Source of the DNA: Rhodospirillaceae bacterium
GTDB taxonomy: Bacteria > Pseudomonadota > Alphaproteobacteria > UBA8366
Direction of reading: 5' to 3'
Length of the DNA: 64,000 bases
Assembly: GCA_002711555.1 (NCBI GenBank)
Contig: PARQ01000015.1
Coordinates: 7,075-71,074, forward strand
Shown: piece by piece, positions 53,810 through 63,317 of the stretch
Layout of the letters: each line of letters starts with the position of its first letter
Numbering within the stretch: position 1 is the first letter of the stretch
The notes under the pieces: generated by a model
The model's input: only the letters and a program-made list of their open reading frames with translations
Databases searched by the model: none
Told to the model about the DNA's origin: nothing
Program-made: the position numbers and the translations under genes

Positions 53810-53906
53810 TATTCTTAGTATCTTACTTAACTATGGCAATGATTTGCTTGAATTGAGGCAATATTACGGCACTGCTTGTGGACTTGTTAATCTGCTCCTT
53901 TGAACA

Positions 53907-54923
53907 TCAATCTCTCATACGTCTTTCGTAGGCTTCGCCGTAAATCCTGGAGTCCTTGAAACAACTGGGCAACGGCCGTCCATTCGGAATGGTAAGCCAA
54001 AGCCTAAGCATATGACGTTTGTCTTCCAGTTTCTCCCAATCCTCAAAAGCCTTGCGGCCATGGAAAGTGACATAGTTGTTGGCAACCAAAATATCTCCGG
54101 GTGCTAGTGGGAATTCCATCGCCATGCCCGGCTCGTTTGCAATGTCTTGGGCCCATTGGAGAGATTGGCGCTGACGTTCAGTAAGTCTCGGCACATCCGC
54201 AAATCGCTGGGCAGTATGGATATAACGGTATTTCATATTCGCAGTAAGCAGCCCGTCATGGCGGTTATACACAGGCATGACTTCGATACGCGCGCCGTCC
54301 TGGCGTTGCCCTCGTGTGTCGAACCAGAAATCTCTCTCAAGTGTTTCGGCAAGATCGGGACGCCGACGAACTATTTCGTTAAAGATTTCAACAGCACTCA
54401 CAAGCTTACTTTCGCCTCCCGATTTCCCAGTACGCAAGCAATAGAGCATAAATATGTCTGCTCCATCATTATGCCATGAAATAGGGTCAGCTGTTTGGTA
54501 CGAACGAATATTATGAGTACTTTCAACTGATGCCCCAATATCCCGAACTGAATGTATCAAGCTACCCGCACCATCTTGTTTGGCGGGTAAACCTAAATAT
54601 TGCCCTATGCCCCAAAGTGCGATTTTCCCGGTTTCTTCGTCTAGTTCCAGTGCTGGCACTCCCTCTATGACTACAAAACCGCGGCCACCCTCAAGTTCAT
54701 TGTTGAGTGCAGAAAGGAAGGGGCCAAGGGTAGGTAACGGAAAATCATTTTTTGAAAGAGCTAAGATATTTTTATCAAGCCCTTTTGCATGTTCGATAGC
54801 AGAATCCAATTCCTTACGCTGCATTGTATTGATTGGTACGCGCCAATCATTGCGCGCCATCATATCTTGTCCGCGCCAAGCAGCGGGATCGTTTTCGAGA
54901 TTAGAAGTTGAGTGTTTAGACAT
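53907..54923 (-). CDS. TauD/TfdA-family dioxygenase (clavaminate-synthase-like)
   Basis: A 338-aa Fe(II)/2-oxoglutarate oxygenase. Iron ligands are H151 and D153 in ISWHNDGADIF and H288 in YVTFHGRKAF, with the 2-oxoglutarate Arg in RHMLRLWLTIP. The longer N-terminal part and FVVIEGVPALELDEE place it in the TauD/gamma-butyrobetaine-hydroxylase-like group distinct from the enzyme at 11725. It is monocistronic, with a strong terminator downstream. Substrate unknown. Confidence 0.88.
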   Translation of the reverse strand: MSKHSTSNLENDPAAWRGQDMMARNDWRVPINTMQRKELDSAIEHAKGLDKNILALSKNDFPLPTLGPFLSALNNELEGGRGFVVIEGVPALELDEETGKIALWGIGQYLGLPAKQDGAGSLIHSVRDIGASVESTHNIRSYQTADPISWHNDGADIFMLYCLRTGKSGGESKLVSAVEIFNEIVRRRPDLAETLERDFWFDTRGQRQDGARIEVMPVYNRHDGLLTANMKYRYIHTAQRFADVPRLTERQRQSLQWAQDIANEPGMAMEFPLAPGDILVANNYVTFHGRKAFEDWEKLEDKRHMLRLWLTIPNGRPLPSCFKDSRIYGEAYERRMRD

Positions 54924-55004
54924 ATTGCGTAAATACTATTTAAAAATTTTTGTGACGATAGTTTACACTTGTTATTACAAATATCCTAGTTTTGGGGAAT
55001 ATGA

Positions 55005-55202
55005 ATGCATCAAAATGACGATCGGCCTACTGACGGTGAGAAACGCAGGATTTACGGCGTATTTTTTTGTGGAGCTTTCTTTATTGATCTTGCAGTTAGC
55101 ACATTTCGCGGGGAACCCTATCGTCCAACTCTTTTTGGCCTTGCAATAATGATAACTTCCGCTTTGTTTTTTATTTATTCGTGGCTTCGGTCACGTCTTT
55201 GA
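55005..55202 (+). CDS. Small two-helix membrane protein (hypothetical)
   Basis: A 65-aa frame with ATG at 55005. It encodes a charged N-terminus (HQNDDRPTDGEKRR), a hydrophobic stretch (IYGVFFCGAFFIDLAV) and a second helix (LFGLAIMITSALFFIYSWL) ending in Arg residues, a plausible inner-membrane hairpin obeying the positive-inside rule. Only a weak ribosome-binding site (GGGGAA) precedes it. I do not recognise the family. It sits alone between the dioxygenase start and the acnB 3' end; if it is not real, the gap is about 360 bp. Confidence 0.5.
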   Translation: MHQNDDRPTDGEKRRIYGVFFCGAFFIDLAVSTFRGEPYRPTLFGLAIMITSALFFIYSWLRSRL

Positions 55203-55281
55203 GGATTGTGGACGGAAAGGACCTAGACGACAAACCACAGGTGCATTTGGGTTATAAACTGTCGGTATTTTATTTCTCGAT

Positions 55282-58041
55282 TTACGTTGGCGGAGCAAAA
55301 CTAGTCAAATCAATCCCGTCTACAGCCGACTTGTATTCCTCAATACTTGGCGTCCGGCCCAAAATCGTAGAAAGCACGACCACAGGTGTTGATGCCAGAA
55401 GAGACTCGCCTTTTTTGTCATCGGCATCTTCGACTACTCTGCCTTCGAATAGGCGAGTCGATGTTGCCATAACTGTATCACCCTTCTCCGCTTTTTCTTG
55501 ATTACCCATACACAGGTTGCAGCCGGGTCGCTCCAAATACAGTATGTTGTCATATTTAACACGATTGGCTTCTTTCGGCGCATCGTCGTCAAATATAAAG
55601 CCTGCATATTTTTGAAGAATACTCCAATCTCCTTCTTCCTTCAACTCATCCACAATGTTGTAAGTGGGAGCTGCAACAACAAGTGGGGCGTTAAATTCTA
55701 CTTTGCCGTGTGTTTTTTCTAGATTCCTAAACATTTGAGCTACAATGTTTAGATCACCTTTGTGGATCATACAGGACCCAACAAAACCAAGGTCCACTTT
55801 CTTTTCAGCATTGTAATAGGAGATCGGACGGATCGTGTCATGAGTGTAGCGTTTTGAAACATCTATATTTTCAACATCAGGATCAGCAATCATTGGCTCA
55901 TCGATCAAGCTCAGGTCGACTACAACCTCGGCAAAATATTTGGCATTATTATCAGGAGCGAGGGCTGGTTTTTTACCGGATTTTATATCTGCGATGCGGT
56001 TTTCTGCCTTTGCGATTAAAGACTGGAGCATATGGACGTCGTTATCCATTCCATTATTGATCATTCCTTGGATGCGGTCCTTAGCGATTTTAAGTGATTC
56101 GATGAGAGTCTCGTCATCAGAAATACAGATAGAAGCTTTTGCCTTCATTTCGGCAGTCCAATCTGTAAAGGTAAAGGCCTGGTCTGCAAGTAGCGTCCCT
56201 ATATGAACTTCAATGATTCTGCCTTGGAATACATTTTCGCCAAATTGCTCCAGCATCTGGGCTTGCGTTGAATGCACAACATCACGGAAATCCATGTGGT
56301 CACTCATCTTGCCTGTGAAAGTAACTTTAACGGATTCAGGAATTGGCATGGTAGTCTCACCCGTTGCTAATGCAAGGGCAACCGTTCCAGAGTCTGCGCC
56401 GAACGCGACCCCTTTTGACATCCTGGTGTGCGAATCTCCACCTATAATAATCGACCAATCATCCACCGTTATGTCATTCAATACTTTATGAATGACATCT
56501 GTGAATGGTGGATATTTTCCTTCTGGATCTCGTCCCGTAATCAAGCCAAAATCATTCATAAACTTCATCAGCTTCGGAGTATTTGCCTTGGCCTTGTCAT
56601 CCCATACCGATGCCGTATGACATCCAGACTGGTATGCGCCATCGAGGACTGGCGATATAACAGTAGCCGCCATTGCTTCGAGTTCTTGAACCGTCATTGG
56701 TCCAGTAGTGTCTTGTGAGCCAACAATATTGACTTTCACTCTTACATCTGAACCTGCATGCAGTACACTGTCATTTTCTGTGCTAACAAGATTGTTGTTG
56801 AATATTTTTTCAACCGCAGTGAGCCCTTGCCCGTCGTGTGAAAACTCCTTTGATGGTGCAAAGACTGATTTTGGGCTAATACCAAGTGTCGAGGCGGCAA
56901 AGGTTTGTAATTTTTTGCCAAATTCTACAGCGTAAGACCCACCTGCTTTGATAAACTCAATATTTTGAGGTGAGAAAGACGCCGATAAATCTCTAAGTTC
57001 CTCGCTTTCGTCATCATTGGTTAACTTTTGGTTTTTGGTATCGATCGTTAGGACAGTTCCTGTTTCAACGGAGTATTTTTCCTCCAGCACAGGATTACCA
57101 TCGTTATTGAGTATAGGATTACCGTCACCATCTAACTTTTTAACCCAATTCCGGAGATCAACGCCTATGCCCCCAGTAACCCCAACCGTAGTCATGAAAA
57201 TTGGCGAAATACCATTAGTTCCTGCCACAATGGGCGCATAATTAACGAAAGGGACGTAGGGGCTTGCCTGTTTTCCAGTCCACAAAGCTACATTATTAAC
57301 GCCAGACATGCGGGAAGACCCAACTCCCATTGTTCCTTTTTCGGCGATTAACATCACACGTTTGTCTGGATGCTGTGCTTGTAGCTTTCGGATCTCTTTT
57401 TGTGTCTTCTCTGAGATGAAGCTTTTGCCGTGAAGCTCTCTGTCTGCTCTGGAATGAGCTTGATTGCCGGGCGAAAGAAGATCAGTTGAAATATCGCCCT
57501 CTGCTGCCACAAAAGTTACTACTTTAATTTTTTCGTCAATGTCAGGTAGATTCGTGAAGAATTCTGCATTCGCGTAGCTGTCTAGAATCTCTTTTGCAAC
57601 CTTATTACCTGAGAGGTATGCTTTCTTGATTCGTTCGGTATCTGCTTCATACAAAAACACCTGCGTTTTTACGACTTTTGCAGCTTGTTTGGCGATATTG
57701 TCGTCATCACCGAATGCTAAGTCGAGCAATACTTCAATAGATGCACCCCCCTTCATATGCGACAGCAGTTCGAAGGCAAAGGAGGGCGTTATCTTTTCTA
57801 CGGTGGCGTCGCCGAGGATAATCTCTTTAAGAAATTTTGCTTTATTTGCTGCGGCGCTGGTTGTTCCAGGTAGTGTGTTATAAATAAAGAAATCTATAGA
57901 TGCGTCTCGATGTTTATTATTTTTATCCTTTATTTGCTCGATGATTTCACTGAGCAGTTCGCCATCTTCTATTGGTTTTGGGTGCAAACCATTCGCTTCT
58001 CGCGTATTAATTTCTTTTAAATATTCTTCGTATAGACTCAT
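55282..58041 (-). CDS. acnB: Aconitate hydratase B/2-methylisocitrate dehydratase, Bacteroidetes-like type
   Basis: A 919-aa aconitase B isomerising citrate and isocitrate (and acting in the methylcitrate cycle) with a 4Fe-4S cluster. The N-terminal HEAT-like domain (EEYLKEINTREANGLHPKPI) is followed by the swivel domain with KGTMGVGSSRMSGVNN. Next come NIVGSQDTTGPMT, YQSGCHTASVW, IIGGDSHTRMS and the cluster motif RPGCNLCMGNQEKA. It is longer than E. coli AcnB (865 aa) and, from memory of the family, far closer to the aconitase B type of Bacteroidetes, including the insert DLRNWVKKLDGDGNPILN. I use the ATG at 58041; a TTG at 58050 is possible. Confidence 0.94.
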   Translation of the reverse strand: MSLYEEYLKEINTREANGLHPKPIEDGELLSEIIEQIKDKNNKHRDASIDFFIYNTLPGTTSAAANKAKFLKEIILGDATVEKITPSFAFELLSHMKGGASIEVLLDLAFGDDDNIAKQAAKVVKTQVFLYEADTERIKKAYLSGNKVAKEILDSYANAEFFTNLPDIDEKIKVVTFVAAEGDISTDLLSPGNQAHSRADRELHGKSFISEKTQKEIRKLQAQHPDKRVMLIAEKGTMGVGSSRMSGVNNVALWTGKQASPYVPFVNYAPIVAGTNGISPIFMTTVGVTGGIGVDLRNWVKKLDGDGNPILNNDGNPVLEEKYSVETGTVLTIDTKNQKLTNDDESEELRDLSASFSPQNIEFIKAGGSYAVEFGKKLQTFAASTLGISPKSVFAPSKEFSHDGQGLTAVEKIFNNNLVSTENDSVLHAGSDVRVKVNIVGSQDTTGPMTVQELEAMAATVISPVLDGAYQSGCHTASVWDDKAKANTPKLMKFMNDFGLITGRDPEGKYPPFTDVIHKVLNDITVDDWSIIIGGDSHTRMSKGVAFGADSGTVALALATGETTMPIPESVKVTFTGKMSDHMDFRDVVHSTQAQMLEQFGENVFQGRIIEVHIGTLLADQAFTFTDWTAEMKAKASICISDDETLIESLKIAKDRIQGMINNGMDNDVHMLQSLIAKAENRIADIKSGKKPALAPDNNAKYFAEVVVDLSLIDEPMIADPDVENIDVSKRYTHDTIRPISYYNAEKKVDLGFVGSCMIHKGDLNIVAQMFRNLEKTHGKVEFNAPLVVAAPTYNIVDELKEEGDWSILQKYAGFIFDDDAPKEANRVKYDNILYLERPGCNLCMGNQEKAEKGDTVMATSTRLFEGRVVEDADDKKGESLLASTPVVVLSTILGRTPSIEEYKSAVDGIDLTSFAPPT

Positions 58042-58150
58042 AGCTTTCAAAATCCGTTATTGTCGGCGGAGGTTCAAAATCTTTTTATGATCTCCAGCAA
58101 TATCATTCGAACCACATCGAAATAGGAATTAACCAAAGGATTTTTATAAG

Positions 58151-58184
58151 TTTGCCCATCGGAAGGCAAATTTTTTAATTTGCC
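58151..58184 (-). terminator. Overlapping hairpins after htpG
   Basis: GGCAAATT and AATTTGCC (58184-58165 on the minus strand) form an 8-bp stem. TTTGCC (58170-58165) can alternatively pair with GGCAAA (58156-58151). They lie about 55 nt beyond the htpG stop and just before the acnB promoter region. An intrinsic terminator is likely; the alternative pairings are notable. Confidence 0.5.
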
Positions 58185-58237
58185 AACCCCAGCGGAGGTA
58201 AGTTTGGTGGATTTTAACCAACGGTGATAAATTTATT

Positions 58238-60154
58238 TTACTTCAAACCTTTTTTCATGAACGTCTCCATTCGTCTCGCGAAAGCAACCGGGTCTGTCAC
58301 AGATTCCCCCTCCATGATATGAGCTTGATCTAATAAAAGTAGTGCCGCATCTGCGATTTGATCATTGCCATTTTTCTTTTTTGCCGCTTTTGCAAGCGTC
58401 TTAATTAACTCATGGTCTGGATTGAGTTCGAGGATACGTGAAGCTTTTTTGTCAAGCTGTTGATGTTGTTGCAACAATCTTTCGAGATTCATATCGAGGC
58501 TACCTTCCTCTGCAACCAAACAAACCGCACTGGCTGTGAGGCGCTCAGATGTTCTCACATCCGATACGCTATCAGCGTAAATCTCTTTAAGTGCGTTAAT
58601 GAGTTTCTCCATGCCCTTTTCTGCACTGGGGAGTTTCTCTTTGGCAGGGGTCTTCTGTTTTTTCGAGGAAGCAGATTTGATGTCACTTAGATCTGCACCA
58701 CCTTGGGTAACAGATTTAAAGGGAGTTTCCTCGTATTTTCCGACTGATGGCACCCAAAAATCGTCTATAGGGTCGGCAAGAAGCAGCACCTCAACGTCTC
58801 GAGCTTGAAATCCCTCTATCTGCGGGCTTTTCTTTAAATTCTCTACATTCTCACCTGTTATGTAATAGATCGTGTCTTGTCCCTTTTTCATGCGCTTTAT
58901 GTAATCGGCTAGGCTTACCAAACCTTCACCGTGGGTGGAATGACACCGGAAAAGAGTCAACAAGTCAGATCTGTTTTCGAAGCTTTCATAGAGGCCTTCT
59001 TTCATAAGAGGACCAAACGCATCCCAAAACCCAGCGTAAGAGTCCGGTTCTTTTGTAGCCCGTTTTTTGAGCTCATTGAGAACACGAGTGACTACACCTT
59101 TTCTGATTTTCGCAACAATTGGATTATTCTGAAGCATCTCTCTGCTAACATTTAAATCAAGGTCCTCTGAATCGACGACGCCTCGCAAGAAACGTAACCA
59201 TGATGGAAGCAACTCATCACAGTTATCTGTTATATAAACACGTTTAACATACAGTTTTACCTGGTTTTTGCGGTCCGGATGAAAAATGTTGAATGGTCGA
59301 GCGGTTGGAATAAAAAGCAAACCAGAATATTCGATTACCCCCTCGGCTCGAAAATGAAGTGTTGCCCAGGGATCATCGTTAGCATGGGCAACATGGTGAT
59401 AGAACTCTTTGTACTGATCTTCCTTGATCTGGCTCCGTGTTCGTGTCCAAAGTGCGGAGGCATCATTGATGCGACTGGACGTTTCGCCTTCAATTAAATT
59501 AATTGGTACAGGGATATGGTCCGAGTATGTCTTAACAATGTGGCGAAGCCGGTCGGGCTCCATGAATTCTTTTGCATCTTCTTTAATGCGAATGGTCACG
59601 GAGGTCCCGCGGCTATCACGTTCTGCTTCGCTGAGGATGAATTCACCATTGCCGTCAGATTGCCATTGGAAGGCATTAGCCGTGCCTGCTTTTTTAGTCA
59701 CAACAGTGACTTCTTCGGCGACCATAAAAGCCGAATAAAAGCCTACACCAAACTGACCGATTAAATTCATTCCATCTTTATCTTTCTTTTTCTTCTCCTT
59801 GTCAGAGGCGATTTTGTCGAGAATAGCCGCTGTACCTGACCGCGCAATCGTCCCTAAATTTTCAATTAACTCCTTGCGATTCATGCCAATACCATTGTCC
59901 GCTACGGTTATTGAACCTGAAGGTTTGTCGACGCTGATATCGATGCGTAAGTCTGGGTCGCCTTTCGTAAGTTGAGGTTTTGTCAACGCCTCATAGCGCA
60001 GCCGATCGCATGCGTCTGAAGCATTCGAGATCAATTCGCGCAAGAAAATTTCTCGTTCCGAATAAAGCGAGTGAGCGACAATGTGTAAAAGCCTACTTAC
60101 TTCGGCCTGGAAAGAGAGCTTCTCAGCCTTATTTTTTTCCTTTGATTTAGCCAT
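58238..60154 (-). CDS. htpG: HtpG, Hsp90-family molecular chaperone
   Basis: A 638-aa bacterial Hsp90. GHKL ATPase motifs are FLRELISNASDACDRLRY (catalytic Glu, Mg-binding Asn), DNGIGMNRKEL and GQFGVGFYSAFMV. The middle domain has LYVKRVYITD and DLNVSREMLQ, and the C-terminal dimerisation domain ends in MKKGLK. A Lys-rich linker (KEKKKKDKDGM) interrupts the ATPase domain. Length is normal. It is divergent from the SUV3-like helicase across 257 bp containing a possible heat-shock promoter. Confidence 0.97.
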   Translation of the reverse strand: MAKSKEKNKAEKLSFQAEVSRLLHIVAHSLYSEREIFLRELISNASDACDRLRYEALTKPQLTKGDPDLRIDISVDKPSGSITVADNGIGMNRKELIENLGTIARSGTAAILDKIASDKEKKKKDKDGMNLIGQFGVGFYSAFMVAEEVTVVTKKAGTANAFQWQSDGNGEFILSEAERDSRGTSVTIRIKEDAKEFMEPDRLRHIVKTYSDHIPVPINLIEGETSSRINDASALWTRTRSQIKEDQYKEFYHHVAHANDDPWATLHFRAEGVIEYSGLLFIPTARPFNIFHPDRKNQVKLYVKRVYITDNCDELLPSWLRFLRGVVDSEDLDLNVSREMLQNNPIVAKIRKGVVTRVLNELKKRATKEPDSYAGFWDAFGPLMKEGLYESFENRSDLLTLFRCHSTHGEGLVSLADYIKRMKKGQDTIYYITGENVENLKKSPQIEGFQARDVEVLLLADPIDDFWVPSVGKYEETPFKSVTQGGADLSDIKSASSKKQKTPAKEKLPSAEKGMEKLINALKEIYADSVSDVRTSERLTASAVCLVAEEGSLDMNLERLLQQHQQLDKKASRILELNPDHELIKTLAKAAKKKNGNDQIADAALLLLDQAHIMEGESVTDPVAFARRMETFMKKGLK

Positions 60155-60189
60155 GACATTGTGATCCTTTGCGAACTTATCCTTACGGC

Positions 60190-60219
60190 TATATGTGACG
60201 ACAATGTTGCCGTTGCAAG
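60190..60219 (-). promoter_or_regulatory. Possible heat-shock-type promoter of htpG
   Basis: On the minus strand, CTTGCA (60219-60214) and CATATA (60195-60190) are 18 nt apart and lie 35 nt before the htpG ATG. The CTTG-type -35 is reminiscent of alphaproteobacterial RpoH promoters. Assigned by eye; weak. Confidence 0.3.
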
Positions 60220-60411
60220 GGGTTGAAAAAGCTTTGAAGAAAATTTTCTAAACTGAAATATGTTGGCATTCTGGATAGAGTGAGTATTAAATTCATAATT
60301 ACGATTAATAAGAAGCGTTGTCGCTGTTTAAGCCTACCTACACTTTAGATTTTAAATTGCCTTGAGTCATTATTCCTGTGTCGGTGCATAGAAGTCGGTT
60401 TCACTTGTCAA

Positions 60412-62895
60412 ATGAATTTCACAAACAACCCTCAACGTATACGAGCAATTTTGGGCCCGACCAATACCGGGAAGACATATTTCGCAATTGAACGTATGCT
60501 AGGCTATTCATCGGGTATGATCGGATTTCCACTGCGTCTTCTAGCGCGGGAAAATTATGACCGGATTACATCACTTAAAGGTAGAGGAGCTGTTGCGTTA
60601 ATAACCGGCGAGGAGAAAATAATTCCCCCTAATCCACAGTGGTTTGTATGTACTGTTGAGTCAATGCCCATGGATCGGCCGGTGGATTTTCTCGCTATTG
60701 ATGAAATCCAGTTGTGCGGCGATGCAGAGCGAGGTCATATCTTCACACAACGACTTCTGAATTCCCGTGGGCGTTATGAAACCATGTTTCTTGGTGCTGA
60801 TACGATTAAATCAGTAATAAGAAAACTCATCCCCGAGGCGGAAATCGAAGACCGCAGCCGCTTCTCCAAGCTTAGTTATTCTGGGGTGCGCAAGATTTCC
60901 CGACTTCCGAGAAGATCGGCGATAGTCGCTTTCTCTGTGAGTGAGGTATACTCAATCGCCGAGTTGGTGCGCCGTCAGCGCGGGGGTACTGCTGTTGTAT
61001 TAGGTGCTCTTAGCCCGCGCACCCGTAATGCCCAGGTCGCGCTTTATCAGAAAGGTGAGGTTGATTACATGGTCGCGACAGATGCTATTGGTATGGGTCT
61101 GAATATGCATGTTGATCACGTCGCCTTCGCAGGTTTTCGTAAATTTGATGGCAAACGTACGCGACAATTATCTCCGGCAGAGATAGGGCAAGTCGCTGGG
61201 CGCGCAGGGCGGTATATGAATGATGGTACTTTCGGAGTCACAAATGATACTAGGCCTCTAGGAGCGAGCATTGTGGATGTCGTCGAGAATCATAATTTTG
61301 AGGCGTTGAAAAAAATTTATTGGCGAAATGCACAACTTGATTATAAGTCGCCGAAGCATCTTTTAAAAAGTCTAGAAATTTTGCCGCCTAGGTCTGAGTT
61401 AATGCCCTCAAGAGTTGCTGAAGATCATGAGGCGCTTATGCATCTATCCAATGATCCGGAAGTTGGAAAGATTGCAGCAAATCCTGATGCGTTGCGCCGG
61501 CTTTGGGAAGTATGCCAAATTCCAGATTTTAGAAAGACACTGGTTGATAATCACCTTTTGTTGCTGCGTGAGATTTATTTACATCTAAGCCAAAATTATG
61601 GCCGCCTTCCAGAAGATTGGGTTGCAGCCCAGATTGGGCATCTCGATCGTGAAAATGGTGGCATCGATAGTTTAACGGTTAGGATAGCGTATATCCGAAC
61701 TTGGACTTACATATCCCATCGCGCTGAATGGTTTGATAATGCTATTTACTGGCAGGAGCGTACCCGTAATATTGAAGATCGTCTCTCTGATTTATTGCAC
61801 AAAAAGTTGGCTCAGCGCTTTATCGATCGTAAAGCAGCAATGTTCCATCGAAAACGAGACGGTGGTTCCCTATTAACGACTGTAACTGCAAGTGGAATTC
61901 TGCAGGTAGAGGGTGAAGAAGTTGGCCGGCTGGAGGGTTTGAAGTTTATCCCTTCGAATGATTCTTTAGGTGACAAAGTTATCATGTCAGCGGCACTCCG
62001 AGCCCTAAGGCAGGGAATGAAAGGCCGTGTAGCTGCTTTAGTAAATTCTTGTGACGATGATTTTGAGCTCAGCCTTTCTGGTGTGATATCATGGAGAAAA
62101 TCCCCAATAGCTCGACTCAAAAGAGGAGCCGCGGCTTTAAAACCGGGTGTCCTCCTCGATCGGAATGAGAATATTGATAACAGACAGCGGCAACACATTG
62201 AGCGGCGTATCGTGCGCTGGGTGTTTTTGTACCTTCAGTCTGAATTTGAGGCTCTCTTGCCATTGCTGTCAGCAGATTGTCCGGCATCAGTGCGCGGGCT
62301 TCTCTTCCGCGTGGTCGAAGGGCTAGGGTCTGCGCCAAGAAATACACTGTTGCCGCAATTGAGAGGCATTGATACCGCCGGCCGGAAGTTCCTTAAGTCC
62401 AAAAATGTAAAAGTTGGCATATCGTCGGTTTATATTCCTGAACTCATTACACATAAAAAGGTGCGGCTAAGAGCACTTCTTTGGGCAACCGCCAATCAAC
62501 ACTCCGTTCCAGCAAATGTATCAAAGAACCGTCGGGCTGGCCACGACGTTAGCAAAGAAAGCAAAAGTTTCTGGTTATCGACAGGCCACTTCACCTTTGG
62601 CGGAAGGGCACTGCGTATTGATCGAGTTGAAAAATTAGCGTCTATTCTGAGGCGGAGGGGCCGCCAGGGGCCCTTCTTAGTTACTCCAGATCTTTTAGAG
62701 CTGGCAGATTGTAACGAAGGTAATTTTGCAGCTCTCGCAAAATGTCTCGGCTTCCAAACTTCTATTGATGAAATGGGTCTAACACTAAAACTTAGGGCAA
62801 GGGTTAAACGCAAATTGGCAGGCGCTGCCGTGCGGCAATCGCAAATAAACCTCGATTCTCCTTTTGCAGCGTTAAAAGGTTTGATCGACCGTTGA
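60412..62895 (+). CDS. SUV3-like RNA/DNA helicase
   Basis: An 827-aa superfamily 2 helicase of the SUV3 group. Walker A is LGPTNTGKTYFAIERML (15-22 core), motif II LAIDEIQLCGDAERGH (DEIQ at 97-100), motif III FLGADT, and motifs V/VI ATDAIGMGLNM and GQVAGRAGRY. The long C-terminal part (DKVIMSAALRALRQGMKGR and later) is typical of the alphaproteobacterial homologues from which mitochondrial SUV3, the degradosome helicase, derives. The S4-domain gene begins 8 nt after the stop. Likely role: unwinding RNA for decay; no exonuclease is encoded nearby. Confidence 0.9.
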   Translation: MNFTNNPQRIRAILGPTNTGKTYFAIERMLGYSSGMIGFPLRLLARENYDRITSLKGRGAVALITGEEKIIPPNPQWFVCTVESMPMDRPVDFLAIDEIQLCGDAERGHIFTQRLLNSRGRYETMFLGADTIKSVIRKLIPEAEIEDRSRFSKLSYSGVRKISRLPRRSAIVAFSVSEVYSIAELVRRQRGGTAVVLGALSPRTRNAQVALYQKGEVDYMVATDAIGMGLNMHVDHVAFAGFRKFDGKRTRQLSPAEIGQVAGRAGRYMNDGTFGVTNDTRPLGASIVDVVENHNFEALKKIYWRNAQLDYKSPKHLLKSLEILPPRSELMPSRVAEDHEALMHLSNDPEVGKIAANPDALRRLWEVCQIPDFRKTLVDNHLLLLREIYLHLSQNYGRLPEDWVAAQIGHLDRENGGIDSLTVRIAYIRTWTYISHRAEWFDNAIYWQERTRNIEDRLSDLLHKKLAQRFIDRKAAMFHRKRDGGSLLTTVTASGILQVEGEEVGRLEGLKFIPSNDSLGDKVIMSAALRALRQGMKGRVAALVNSCDDDFELSLSGVISWRKSPIARLKRGAAALKPGVLLDRNENIDNRQRQHIERRIVRWVFLYLQSEFEALLPLLSADCPASVRGLLFRVVEGLGSAPRNTLLPQLRGIDTAGRKFLKSKNVKVGISSVYIPELITHKKVRLRALLWATANQHSVPANVSKNRRAGHDVSKESKSFWLSTGHFTFGGRALRIDRVEKLASILRRRGRQGPFLVTPDLLELADCNEGNFAALAKCLGFQTSIDEMGLTLKLRARVKRKLAGAAVRQSQINLDSPFAALKGLIDR

Positions 62896-62903
62896 GTAAA
62901 AGC

Positions 62904-63299
62904 ATGAAACAAACAAACGACAAACTTCGAATAGACAAATGGCTTTGGCAAGCACGATTTTTTAAAAGTCGAACTCTTGCTGCAAAACAGATCGCTGGCG
63001 GTAAGTGTAGGGTTAACAGACAAATTGTAAAAAAAACACGCTATCAAATACAAACGGGAGATGTTCTAACGTTTGCACAAGGTCAACGAATTCGTGTCGT
63101 CCGAGTGACAGCGTTGGGAGAAAGGCGTGGTCCGGCATCGGAGGCACAAGGCCTCTATGAAGACTTGGAAACTCAAAAGCCAGCTGATTCCAGCCTTTCC
63201 TTTTCTTCAGCTCCTTCGCGCATCCCCGGCTCCGGAAGGCCCACCAAGAAAGATAGGCGATCTTTAGAACGGGTTAAGGTTTATTTCGGTTTCTCTTAA
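62904..63299 (+). CDS. S4-domain RNA-binding protein (Hsp15-like)
   Basis: A 131-aa protein with an N-terminal S4 domain (RIDKWLWQARFFKSRTLAAK, then GGKCRVNRQIVKK and GDVLTFAQGQRIRVV). A basic, low-complexity C-terminus (GSGRPTKKDRRSLERVKV) follows. It resembles Hsp15, which rescues stalled 50S subunits carrying nascent chain. I prefer the ATG at 62904 to the TTG at 62892 that overlaps the helicase stop. The order helicase, S4 protein, ferredoxin is common in Alphaproteobacteria. Confidence 0.9.
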   Translation: MKQTNDKLRIDKWLWQARFFKSRTLAAKQIAGGKCRVNRQIVKKTRYQIQTGDVLTFAQGQRIRVVRVTALGERRGPASEAQGLYEDLETQKPADSSLSFSSAPSRIPGSGRPTKKDRRSLERVKVYFGFS

Positions 63300-63317
63300 A
63301 ACCGGAACGGTTTACTT
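63299..63317 (+). terminator. Possible weak terminator after the S4 gene
   Basis: AAACCG (63299-63304) and CGGTTT (63308-63313) form a 6-bp stem with a 3-nt loop immediately at the stop codon, followed by ACTTTT. The stem is short, so termination may be partial. The 246-bp gap to fdxA otherwise shows no clear element apart from a GGAGAGG ribosome-binding site before fdxA. Confidence 0.35.

Noticed and set aside
54580..55149. 189-codon plus-strand frame overlapping the second dioxygenase
   Set aside because: Most of it is antisense to the dioxygenase, whose iron ligands and motifs are intact; the tail is ordinary intergenic DNA.
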